A stretch of DNA of 39,181 nucleotides from Actinomycetes bacterium (lineage in GTDB: Bacteria > Actinomycetota > Thermoleophilia > Solirubrobacterales > 70-9): NCBI GenBank assembly GCA_023436605.1, contig JAEZIQ010000051.1:1-39181 (forward strand), in the 5' to 3' direction. The notes beneath the pieces are model-generated. The model saw only the letters and a list, made by a program, of their open reading frames with translations, did not search any database and had not been told where the DNA came from. The position numbers were made by a program, and so were the translations under genes. This document shows positions 26,760-33,524 of the stretch, one piece after another. The first letter of the stretch is position 1. Every line of letters starts with the position of its first letter.

Positions 26760-28204
26760 CTGATGTCGTAGCACTTGACGCGACTGGCCAGGCCGAACTG
26801 GTCGCCAATAAAGACGTTTCGCCGCAGGAGCTGGTCGCCGGCGCGATCGAAAGGGCAGAGAAGCTCAATCCCGAGCTGAACGCGATCTGCTCCCCGCTCT
26901 TTGAGGAAGCCACCGAAGCTGCCGCCGGTGATCTCCCCGACGGCCCCTTCAGGGGCGTTCCCTTCCTGTTCAAGGACCTCGGAGCGGGTCTGGCCGGACA
27001 GCCGATGTACATGGGCAACCGGGTACTCAAGGAGATCGGCATGAAGATGCCGTACGACACCCATCTCGGCAGCCGCTTCCGTGATGCCGGCCTGGTCACC
27101 CTGGGCCGGACCTCGACCCCGGAGCTCGGCATCCTGCCGACCACCGAACCGGAACTGAATGACGGGCCGACCAGGAACCCCTGGGATACGACCCGCTCTA
27201 GCGGCGGTTCATCGGGCGGTTCGGCCGCCGCGGTGGCGGCCGGGATCGTGCCGATCGCTCACGCGTCCGATGGCGGCGGTTCGATCCGCATCCCGGCCAG
27301 CGAGTGCGGCCTGGTCGGTCTCAAGTCAAGCCGGGCCCGGGTCTCCTCCGGTCCAGTCATGGGAGATTCGATGTCCGGGCTGACCACCGAACTCGTGGTC
27401 GCACACTCGGTTCGTGACGTCGCCACGATGCTGGACTGGGTTCACGGACCGACGCCGGGCGACCCCTACGGCTGCCCGCCACCGCTCCGGCCCTATGCGG
27501 AAGAGGTGACGGCCGGTACGCAGCCGCTCAAAATCGCTCTCCTGACCGATTCGCTCACCGGTGACCCGCTCCAGCCGGCTGTAGTCGAAGCGGCCCGTGA
27601 AAGCGCCAGGAAGCTCGAGGACCTGGGTCACGAGGTGACCGAATTCGAGCTTCCGGATGCCGGCGAGCCGGAGTCGCTCTACCAGACCTTCATCACCCGC
27701 TGGGCTGCCGGCATGAGCCAGACCGCCGACACGCTGGGTCTGATCATCGGCCGGCCGCTGACCGCGGACGATGTCGAACCCCTGACCTGGGCCTTGATTC
27801 AGAAGGGGCGGACCGAAGGCGGAGCCGAGTACCTCGCCGCCGTGGCCCAGCACCAGCTGATCGCTCGGCTGATCGCCGGCGTGATGATCGACGGCCAGTT
27901 CGATCTGATCATGACACCGACCCTCGCCACGATCCCGCCGAAGCTTGGTCACTTCGACCAGCACGGAGATGATCCGATGGACGCGATGCTCAAGGCTCGT
28001 GAGATCGCGACCTTTACCGGCATCTTCAACGCTACCGGCCAGCCGGCCATATCGCTACCACTCGAGACCAGTGCGGAAGGGCTTCCGATTGGAATCCAGT
28101 TCGTCGCCCCGATGTGGCGGGAAGACCTGCTGATCCAGCTCTCCGGTGAACTGGAGCGTGCGCATCCTTGGATCGACCGGCGGGCGCCGGGAGTTCTCGA
28201 CTAG
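26756..28204 (+). CDS. Amidase signature family hydrolase
   Basis: The product (482 aa) is a Ser-cisSer-Lys amidohydrolase. Lys73 (LFKDLG), Ser152 (GGSSGGSAAAVAAG) and Ser176 (SDGGGSIRIP) form the triad. The spacing is close to that of 6-aminohexanoate cyclic-dimer hydrolase (NylA), which this protein resembles in length and in the THLGSRFRDAGLVTLGRTSTPELG segment. It is not GatA: no gatB or gatC adjoins it and the sequence is of the generic amidase type. The TTG overlaps the dapB stop. It lies between dapB and dapA in one operon, so a cell-wall or amino-acid amide substrate is possible but unproven. Confidence 0.9.
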   Translation: MTDVVALDATGQAELVANKDVSPQELVAGAIERAEKLNPELNAICSPLFEEATEAAAGDLPDGPFRGVPFLFKDLGAGLAGQPMYMGNRVLKEIGMKMPYDTHLGSRFRDAGLVTLGRTSTPELGILPTTEPELNDGPTRNPWDTTRSSGGSSGGSAAAVAAGIVPIAHASDGGGSIRIPASECGLVGLKSSRARVSSGPVMGDSMSGLTTELVVAHSVRDVATMLDWVHGPTPGDPYGCPPPLRPYAEEVTAGTQPLKIALLTDSLTGDPLQPAVVEAARESARKLEDLGHEVTEFELPDAGEPESLYQTFITRWAAGMSQTADTLGLIIGRPLTADDVEPLTWALIQKGRTEGGAEYLAAVAQHQLIARLIAGVMIDGQFDLIMTPTLATIPPKLGHFDQHGDDPMDAMLKAREIATFTGIFNATGQPAISLPLETSAEGLPIGIQFVAPMWREDLLIQLSGELERAHPWIDRRAPGVLD

Positions 28205-28213
28205 GCTGCTTTC

Positions 28214-29083
28214 GTGACTGAATTTCGCGGTGTAATCACGGCCATGGCCACGGCTTTCCATCCCGACGGAGAAATCGACGTCGAGGGGACTCGAAAGCTC
28301 GCGGCTCACCTGGTCGAGAACGGCTCTCATGGCCTGGTCGTTGCCGGTACGACCGGTGAATCCCCGACTCTGGAGGACGACGAGAAGGTCTCCCTGCTGA
28401 AAGGCGTGCGGTCTGAAGTCGGCGACGAAGTGCCGATCATCCTCGGGACCGGATCGAACGACACCCGCCACTCGGTCGAACTGACCAGGATGGCGGTCGA
28501 CGCGGGGGCGAATGCCGGCCTGATCGTTACTCCCTATTACAACCGTCCCAACCGGGCCGGGATCATCGGCCATTTCTCGGCGATCGCCGAGGCCAACCCC
28601 GGTTTCCCGCTGATCGCCTACAACATTCCGGCGCGAACCGGGGTGAACATGCCCGCCGACCTGCTGGCCGAACTGGGAAAGATCCCCGAAGTCGTCGCGG
28701 TCAAGCAGGCCAACGACGACGATCTGGGGCCGATCGACGGTCTCGACGTGCTGGCCGGCAACGACGTTGCTTTTCTGCCGACCCTGAAGTTCGGAGGAGT
28801 CGGAGGGATCCTCGTCGCTTCACACCTCGACGGCGGGCGCATGCGCACGATCTGGGATCTGTGGCAGGAGGGACGGCATGACGAAGCTGAGGCCCTCGAC
28901 AACCAGCTCCAGCCGCTTTACGAAGCGATGGGTGTCGTGGTGAATCCGATTCCGGTCAAGGCCGCTCTGGCGAGTCGCGGTCTGCTCGCTCCAACCATGC
29001 GACTGCCGATGGTCGAAGCGACAGACGCCGAACGCGACGCGATAGAGGAACTTCTGGCCACGGCCGGGGTGCCCGCAGCATGA
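28214..29083 (+). CDS. dapA: 4-hydroxy-tetrahydrodipicolinate synthase
   Basis: The aldolase (289 aa) condenses pyruvate with aspartate semialdehyde, the first step of the diaminopimelate branch. The Schiff-base Lys164 lies in VVAVKQAND, Tyr136 in IAYNIPARTGVN, and the pyruvate-binding GTTGES is near residues 46-51. The GTG at 28214 gives the usual N terminus (MTEFRGVITAMATAF). It is 9 nt after the amidase and overlaps rnj by 4 nt; dapA-rnj linkage is common in Gram-positive bacteria. Confidence 0.96.
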   Translation: MTEFRGVITAMATAFHPDGEIDVEGTRKLAAHLVENGSHGLVVAGTTGESPTLEDDEKVSLLKGVRSEVGDEVPIILGTGSNDTRHSVELTRMAVDAGANAGLIVTPYYNRPNRAGIIGHFSAIAEANPGFPLIAYNIPARTGVNMPADLLAELGKIPEVVAVKQANDDDLGPIDGLDVLAGNDVAFLPTLKFGGVGGILVASHLDGGRMRTIWDLWQEGRHDEAEALDNQLQPLYEAMGVVVNPIPVKAALASRGLLAPTMRLPMVEATDAERDAIEELLATAGVPAA

Positions 29084-30744
29084 GCCGGGATCAGATCAAG
29101 CTCCTGCCCCTGGGTGGGCTGGGGGAAATCGGCAAGAACATGATGGTGGTCGAGTACCGCGGCAAGATCGTGGTGATCGACACCGGGCTGATGTTCCCGA
29201 CCCCCGACATGCTCGGGATCGATCTCGTGTTGCCGGACTTCGAGTATCTGCGCGACCGTATCGACGACATCGAGGCGATCGTCCTCACTCACGGCCACGA
29301 GGACCACGTCGGTGCCCTGCCTTACGTCCTGCGGGAGATCGGCTTCCCGAAGGTGATTTACGGCGGCATGCTGACGGTCGGCATGGTCCGCTCGAAACTG
29401 GACGAGCACAAGCTCGGGGCGGCACCGCTGACCGAACTGCCGGCCGGACAGGTCGTCCAGGCCGGGCCGTTCGAGCTCGAGCTGGTTCACCTCTCGCACT
29501 CGATTCCCGACATGCGTGGTGTGATCATCGGCACCGACATCGGCAAGATCTTCATGACCGGTGACTACAAGTTCGACCAGACCCCGGTCGACGGTCGCCC
29601 GGCTGACGTCGCCCGGCTCGCCGCCCTCGGTGACGAAGGACTGCTGTTGCTCTGCGGTGACTCGACCAACGCCGACCGGCCGGGAGTCTCTCCCTCCGAG
29701 TCCAGCGTCGGACCGGCCCTGTACGACACTTTCTCCCGTTGCGAGGGGCGAATCATCGTCACCTCGTTCGCCTCGAATATCCACCGGGTCCAGCAGGTGA
29801 TCGACGCCGCCGAGCGACTCGACCGCAAGGTCGCGCTGGTTGGCCGGTCGATGCGCAAGAACTTCAACATTGCCTCCAACCTCGGGATGGCCAACGCCCC
29901 CGAAGGTATGTTGATCCAGCCCCGTGAGATCGAGGATTACCCGGACGAGCGGATCGTCGTGATCTCGACGGGGTCCCAGGGTGAACCCTTCTCGGCCCTC
30001 CGGCGGATGGCCAACAACGACCACCGGGACGTCGAGCTTCATTCCGGCGACACGGTTGTTTTCTCGGCCACGCCGGTGCCCGGCAACGAGCGTGCGGTCA
30101 ACGAGACGATCGACCGGATCTACGAGCTCGGGGCCAGTGTCATCACCCCTAAGGACGCGCCAATCCACGCCTCGGGCCACGGGTACCGGGAAGAAATCAA
30201 GATGATGCTCAACCTGACCCGGCCCAAGTACGTGATGCCGGTCCACGGTGATTTCCAGCGGATCAGACTTCATTCGGAACTGGCCCAGTCGGTCGGCGTG
30301 CCGGAGGAGAACATCTTCCGCAACCACAACGGCCAGGCCCTGCTGGTCGGACCCGACGGAGCGGAACTCACCGAAGAGACGGCCGGCGGCGTGATCTATG
30401 TCGATGGGGTGGAACTTTCGGACCCGAACGACGCCACACTTCGTGACCGTCGCACGATCTCCGCGGACGGCATCGTCATCGTCGTCGCCACGATCGCCGA
30501 GGACGACGGTGAGGTGGTCTCCGACCCCGAGGTGATCGCCCGCGGCGTTCCCGGAATCGACGAGGATGCCGAGCTGCTCGATGACCTCCACGACCTGATT
30601 GAGGACTCGCTCGAACGGGCAGCCGATGCCAAGGTCAAAGACCACGACCTGGTCCAGCAGGACCTTCACGACGCGGTCGCAGGCTTCTTCCACAAGCGCC
30701 TCAAGCGCCGCCCGATGGTCGTCCCCGTAGTAGTCGAAGTCTGA
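29080..30744 (+). CDS. rnj: Ribonuclease J
   Basis: The product (554 aa) is a 5'-3' exoribonuclease and endonuclease of the beta-CASP metallo-beta-lactamase family, active in mRNA decay and rRNA maturation. The zinc motif HGHEDH is at residues 71-76 in LTHGHEDHVGALPY. MTGDYKFDQTPVDG, the beta-CASP segment with SFASNIHRVQQ, and HASGHGYREE plus MPVHGDFQR are conserved, and a C-terminal dimerisation domain is present. The ATG overlaps the dapA stop. In many relatives ftsK follows directly; here a 2.8-kb insertion separates them. Confidence 0.96.
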   Translation: MSRDQIKLLPLGGLGEIGKNMMVVEYRGKIVVIDTGLMFPTPDMLGIDLVLPDFEYLRDRIDDIEAIVLTHGHEDHVGALPYVLREIGFPKVIYGGMLTVGMVRSKLDEHKLGAAPLTELPAGQVVQAGPFELELVHLSHSIPDMRGVIIGTDIGKIFMTGDYKFDQTPVDGRPADVARLAALGDEGLLLLCGDSTNADRPGVSPSESSVGPALYDTFSRCEGRIIVTSFASNIHRVQQVIDAAERLDRKVALVGRSMRKNFNIASNLGMANAPEGMLIQPREIEDYPDERIVVISTGSQGEPFSALRRMANNDHRDVELHSGDTVVFSATPVPGNERAVNETIDRIYELGASVITPKDAPIHASGHGYREEIKMMLNLTRPKYVMPVHGDFQRIRLHSELAQSVGVPEENIFRNHNGQALLVGPDGAELTEETAGGVIYVDGVELSDPNDATLRDRRTISADGIVIVVATIAEDDGEVVSDPEVIARGVPGIDEDAELLDDLHDLIEDSLERAADAKVKDHDLVQQDLHDAVAGFFHKRLKRRPMVVPVVVEV

Positions 30745-30767
30745 CCCCGTAGCGTTATCGAGGGTGC

Positions 30768-30952
30768 GGGACGGTGGTGTTCCCCGAAAACCGTCGCTGC
30801 GCTCCTCATTCCGGAGGTTTTCGGGGAACACCCCCGACCCGAACCCTAGGAACCCTCCGGCCAGCCAACCCGACCCCACGGCTACCCGACTCCGGCTGGG
30901 CCATGTGGTGAAGCAGGATTGCGACCGATTCGGGAGCAAAGCTGCTTCGCCA
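30768..30952. repeat. Intergenic repeat R1, copy B (inverted relative to copy A)
   Basis: Read on the minus strand this matches the repeat at 11082-11239. Its hairpin (30776-30832) is a perfect 17-bp stem with left arm GGTGTTCCCCGAAAACC and the same 23-nt loop. The outer part holds GAAGCAG (30910-30916) and CTGCTTC (30942-30948) as an inverted pair. It starts 24 nt after rnj and could act as a bidirectional terminator. It begins the 529-nt gene-free stretch between rnj and the kinase gene. Confidence 0.85.
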
Positions 30953-30969
30953 TCCGAGGCTTCGAAGGC

Positions 30970-31102
30970 AGAGCCCGATCATCCATTCATGGATGTCGTG
31001 ATCGGGCGAGTTGAGCTGGGAGGCGGAGCGAGGCTCGCCGACTACTAATGAAATCGGGCGGGTTGATCATGGACGCGGAGCGAAGCTCGCGGACTGCAGT
31101 TA
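30970..31102. repeat. Intergenic repeat R2, one full and one partial unit
   Basis: The full unit (30970-31043) begins AGAGCCCGATCATCCATTC, forms the stem GCCCGATCA/TGATCGGGC, and ends in the small hairpin module GGCGGAGCG...CTCGCCGACT. A partial second unit (31053-31102) repeats ATCGGGCGGGTTGA, the hairpin module (here with CGCG ends) and CTGCAGTTA. The same unit pair, inverted, occurs at 37589-37710 after cinA. Confidence 0.85.
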
Positions 31103-31111
31103 TGCCCGTTA

Positions 31112-31229
31112 ACGACAGAGGGCCCGTTGGGCCTGGGGGAGGGAGATGGCTCAACGGACCGCTCTGTAAGAAGCGAAGCCGCCGGGGCAGTCTGGGGGAG
31201 ATCCCCGGCGGCTTCATGTGTCTCGTCCG
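31112..31229 (-). ncRNA. 6C-like small RNA candidate (two C-rich-loop hairpins)
   Basis: On the minus strand two strong hairpins follow each other. The first (31215-31175) has a perfect 13-bp stem GAAGCCGCCGGGG with loop AUCUCCCCCAGACUG. The second (31167-31115) has a nearly perfect stem of about 18 bp with loop AUCUCCCUCCCCCA. Two adjacent hairpins with cytosine-rich loops define the actinobacterial 6C RNA. A TATCTT -10 hexamer at 31241-31236 would start transcription about 14 nt before the first hairpin. The loops fall one C short of six in a row, and no T tract follows, so I call it 6C-like. It lies 45-160 nt beyond the 3' end of the kinase gene. Confidence 0.6.
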
Positions 31230-31247
31230 CTAGGAAAGATAGGTCGG

Positions 31248-31263
31248 GGGCCTAAAAAGGCCC
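31248..31263 (-). terminator. Small hairpin after the histidine kinase gene
   Basis: GGGCCT and AGGCCC form a perfect 6-bp stem with a 4-nt loop, 11 nt past the kinase stop. No T tract follows on the minus strand, so it would be at best a weak terminator. It also falls in the -35 region of the candidate small RNA. Confidence 0.35.
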
Positions 31264-31273
31264 TAAAGCCTGC

Positions 31274-32767
31274 TTAACGGTTTCCTTGAGTTTCGAGGGG
31301 TGCCGGTTCGGCGCTCTTCGCGGCGGGAATTCGGATCACGAACGATGCCCCGCCCTGCGGTGAGTTGCCGACCGATGCGGTGCCCCCGTGACTGCGGGCG
31401 ATCACCCTGACGATCGAGAGTCCAAGCCCCGTGCCCTTGCCTTTGGCACGGTCTCCGGGGCCGTCGTGGCGGACGAAGCGATCGAAGATGGTCGGCCACA
31501 TGTCCTCGGGGATGCCGGGGCCGTCGTCTTCGACCCTGATCTCGGCCGTCGCTCCATCCTGCCGGCTGGTCACAGTGATCGTGCTGCCTTCCGGGGTGTG
31601 GCGGATCGCATTGTCGACCAGGTTGAGAATCACCCGGTGAAGCTCGTCTCCGTTGCCGTTCACGATGACCGGTTCGGCCGCTTCGATCACGATCTGGTGG
31701 TTGTCGGAGAGGGGACGGAGCTCGTCGGCGACGTTGCCGGCGATCTCGGTCAGGTTGCAGTCAGACCGGTCGCCAGCCCGTCCGGCATCGGCTTTCGCAA
31801 GAAGCTGGAGGTCGGCGACAAGGCGGGTCATCCGCTCCGAGGAACGGAGGGCCGATTCGACCGATTCGAGTTGGAACTCGTGCCCGTTACCCGAGGTGGG
31901 CTTGCGGAGCGAGTCTTCGAGCAGTTCGAGGTTGGCCAGCACGCTGGTCAGCGGCGTCCGCAGCTCATGCGAGGCGTCAGCAACGAACTCCCGTTGCCTG
32001 GCCAGCGACTGTTCCCGCTCCGAGCGGGCGATCGAAAGCTCGTGGAGCATGTCATTGAAGGTGCGGGTCAACTCTGCCACTTCGTCGTCGCCCTCGGGCT
32101 CGGCCAGGGTCACGTCGGGGTCTCGGGTCCGGGCGATCTGTCCTGCCGCCGAGGTCAGGGTCGAAACGGGGCGCATCGCCCGTCGCGCCAGGATCACGCT
32201 GCCGAGAGCCGCCAGCAGGGTGGCACCGAGGGTGCCGGCGAGAATCGAGATCCAGATCCGCCCGATCGAAGCGTCGAGGCGATCCATCGGACGGCCGTAA
32301 CGGACCAGGGCGTAGGCGTAGGACGGATCATCGGGCGGGGTGACGATCGCCGTGGCCACCTGCCACCCGTCCGAGGTCGACATCCCGGGCCCGGTCGGAT
32401 CGCCGAGGTCGTGGGTGTTCGGGGGGCGGTAGCGGACCGAGTTGGCGGTCAGGGTGAGGTCGGCGGCACCGTTGACCGAGGCGAGCAGATTGTTGAGGAT
32501 CGCCTCGTTGCCGTAGTAGGCGGGGGTGATCAGGTCCCGGTCGCGGATCTCGGCGGCAAGCTCTTCGACCTTGGCCCGAGTGTCGGCTTCGTAGTTCTCG
32601 CGGAGCTGGTTGGTGGTGATCTGACCGACCGCCAGACCGAAGGCGACCAGGATCACGAAGGTGATGCCGGATGAGACCGCAGCGATCTTCCACTGGATCG
32701 GCCAGTGCGGTGGCCACTTCCGCGACCGGCGCATCCGACTGATCAGGCTGGTATCTGCCCGGTTCAT
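31274..32767 (-). CDS. Membrane sensor histidine kinase
   Basis: The product (497 aa) is a classical two-component sensor. Its parts are a short basic cytoplasmic N terminus, TM1 (about 26-49), an extracytoplasmic sensor region of about 120 residues, TM2 (171-194), HAMP (195-247), and the HisKA H-box with His267 in DASHELRTPLTS. The HATPase_c domain has an N-box (LNLVDNAIRHT), G1 (EDDGPGIPE) and G2 (GKGTGLGLSIV). The signal is unknown. Its ATG shares one base with the response regulator stop (TGATG), so the pair is coupled. It is the only protein-coding operon on the minus strand inside the window and interrupts the rnj-ftsK order. Confidence 0.95.
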   Translation of the reverse strand: MNRADTSLISRMRRSRKWPPHWPIQWKIAAVSSGITFVILVAFGLAVGQITTNQLRENYEADTRAKVEELAAEIRDRDLITPAYYGNEAILNNLLASVNGAADLTLTANSVRYRPPNTHDLGDPTGPGMSTSDGWQVATAIVTPPDDPSYAYALVRYGRPMDRLDASIGRIWISILAGTLGATLLAALGSVILARRAMRPVSTLTSAAGQIARTRDPDVTLAEPEGDDEVAELTRTFNDMLHELSIARSEREQSLARQREFVADASHELRTPLTSVLANLELLEDSLRKPTSGNGHEFQLESVESALRSSERMTRLVADLQLLAKADAGRAGDRSDCNLTEIAGNVADELRPLSDNHQIVIEAAEPVIVNGNGDELHRVILNLVDNAIRHTPEGSTITVTSRQDGATAEIRVEDDGPGIPEDMWPTIFDRFVRHDGPGDRAKGKGTGLGLSIVRVIARSHGGTASVGNSPQGGASFVIRIPAAKSAEPAPLETQGNR

Positions 32768-33459
32768 CAGGCCTTTATTACGTAGCCGGCTCCGCGCTTG
32801 GTGTGGAGGATGCGGGGTTCGCCGCCTTCCTCGAGTTTGCGGCGGAGGTTGGAGATGAAGACGTCGATGGTGTTCGTCTCATCGAGCGGGTCGTATCCCC
32901 AGACCTCTTCCAGAAGGCGTTCGCGCGAAATCACGAGGCGCTGGTTGCGCATCAGATATTCGAGCAGTTCGAACTCGCGTTTGGTCAGTTCGACTTCGCG
33001 GTCCCCGCGCATCGCTTCCTGGGAATCAGGGTTGAGGCGAAGGTCACCGACCGTCAACATGGCCGACCCACGCGGCGGGCGGCGCCGGAGCAGGGCCCGG
33101 ATGCGGGCGAGAAGCTCTTCCCGGTTGTAAGGCTTCTCGAGGTAGTCGTCAGCGCCGCTGTCGAGCCCGGTCACCCTGTTCTCGGCGCCGTCCCTCGCGG
33201 TCAGCATGAGAATCGGGAGATCGGTGCTGTTCTCGCGCAGGCGGGAGCAGACCTCGAGGCCGTCCATGTCGGGTAGGCCCAGGTCGAGTACGACCAGATC
33301 GGGCAGGAACTCGTTCGAAATCAGCAGGCCGGATCCACCGTCCTCGCTGGCTCGCACCTCATATCCCTCGGCCCTTAGCGTGCGCCTGAGAACGTCCACG
33401 ATTTCCTCGTCGTCCTCGATGACGAGAATGCGCCCGCCGCTCTGTTCCTCATCCACCAT
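32767..33459 (-). CDS. OmpR/PhoB-family response regulator
   Basis: The product (230 aa) has a receiver domain (about 9-125) with acidic pocket Asp16/Asp17, phosphoacceptor Asp59 in VVLDLGLPDMDG, and Lys in YLEKPYNREELLARI. A winged-helix DNA-binding domain (about 135-228) follows, with REVELTKREFELLEYL and RRKLEEGG...TKRGAGYVIKA. I start it at the ATG at 33459, where the family begins. The frame stays open upstream but only as the shadow of ftsK. No Shine-Dalgarno sequence is seen. A TAGAAT hexamer about 10 nt upstream suggests a leaderless message. It is divergent from ftsK across a 65-nt gap. Confidence 0.95.
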   Translation of the reverse strand: MVDEEQSGGRILVIEDDEEIVDVLRRTLRAEGYEVRASEDGGSGLLISNEFLPDLVVLDLGLPDMDGLEVCSRLRENSTDLPILMLTARDGAENRVTGLDSGADDYLEKPYNREELLARIRALLRRRPPRGSAMLTVGDLRLNPDSQEAMRGDREVELTKREFELLEYLMRNQRLVISRERLLEEVWGYDPLDETNTIDVFISNLRRKLEEGGEPRILHTKRGAGYVIKA

Positions 33460-33524
33460 GGGCGGAATTCTAAGCCAGCCGGGCTCAGGGAAGGGTAAAC
33501 CGGGTTTTCGTTGAAAGGAAAGCC

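Noticed and set aside
30764..31048. 94-residue plus-strand open frame between rnj and the kinase gene
   Set aside because: It runs straight through repeats R1 and R2, has no ribosome-binding site, and reads the same hairpin DNA in an arbitrary frame.
30768..31102. Remnant of an insertion sequence or a CRISPR array
   Set aside because: No transposase fragment is visible. The units are not regularly spaced by unique spacers and the sequences are palindromic intergenic repeats.
31115..31215. Plus-strand reading of the twin hairpins as the rnj terminator
   Set aside because: They lie about 370 nt after rnj with no T tract. The C-rich loops and the -10 hexamer fit a minus-strand RNA better.
31048..31233. 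61-residue plus-strand open frame
   Set aside because: It covers the two strong hairpins of the 6C-like RNA and has no family resemblance; the structure explains the sequence better.
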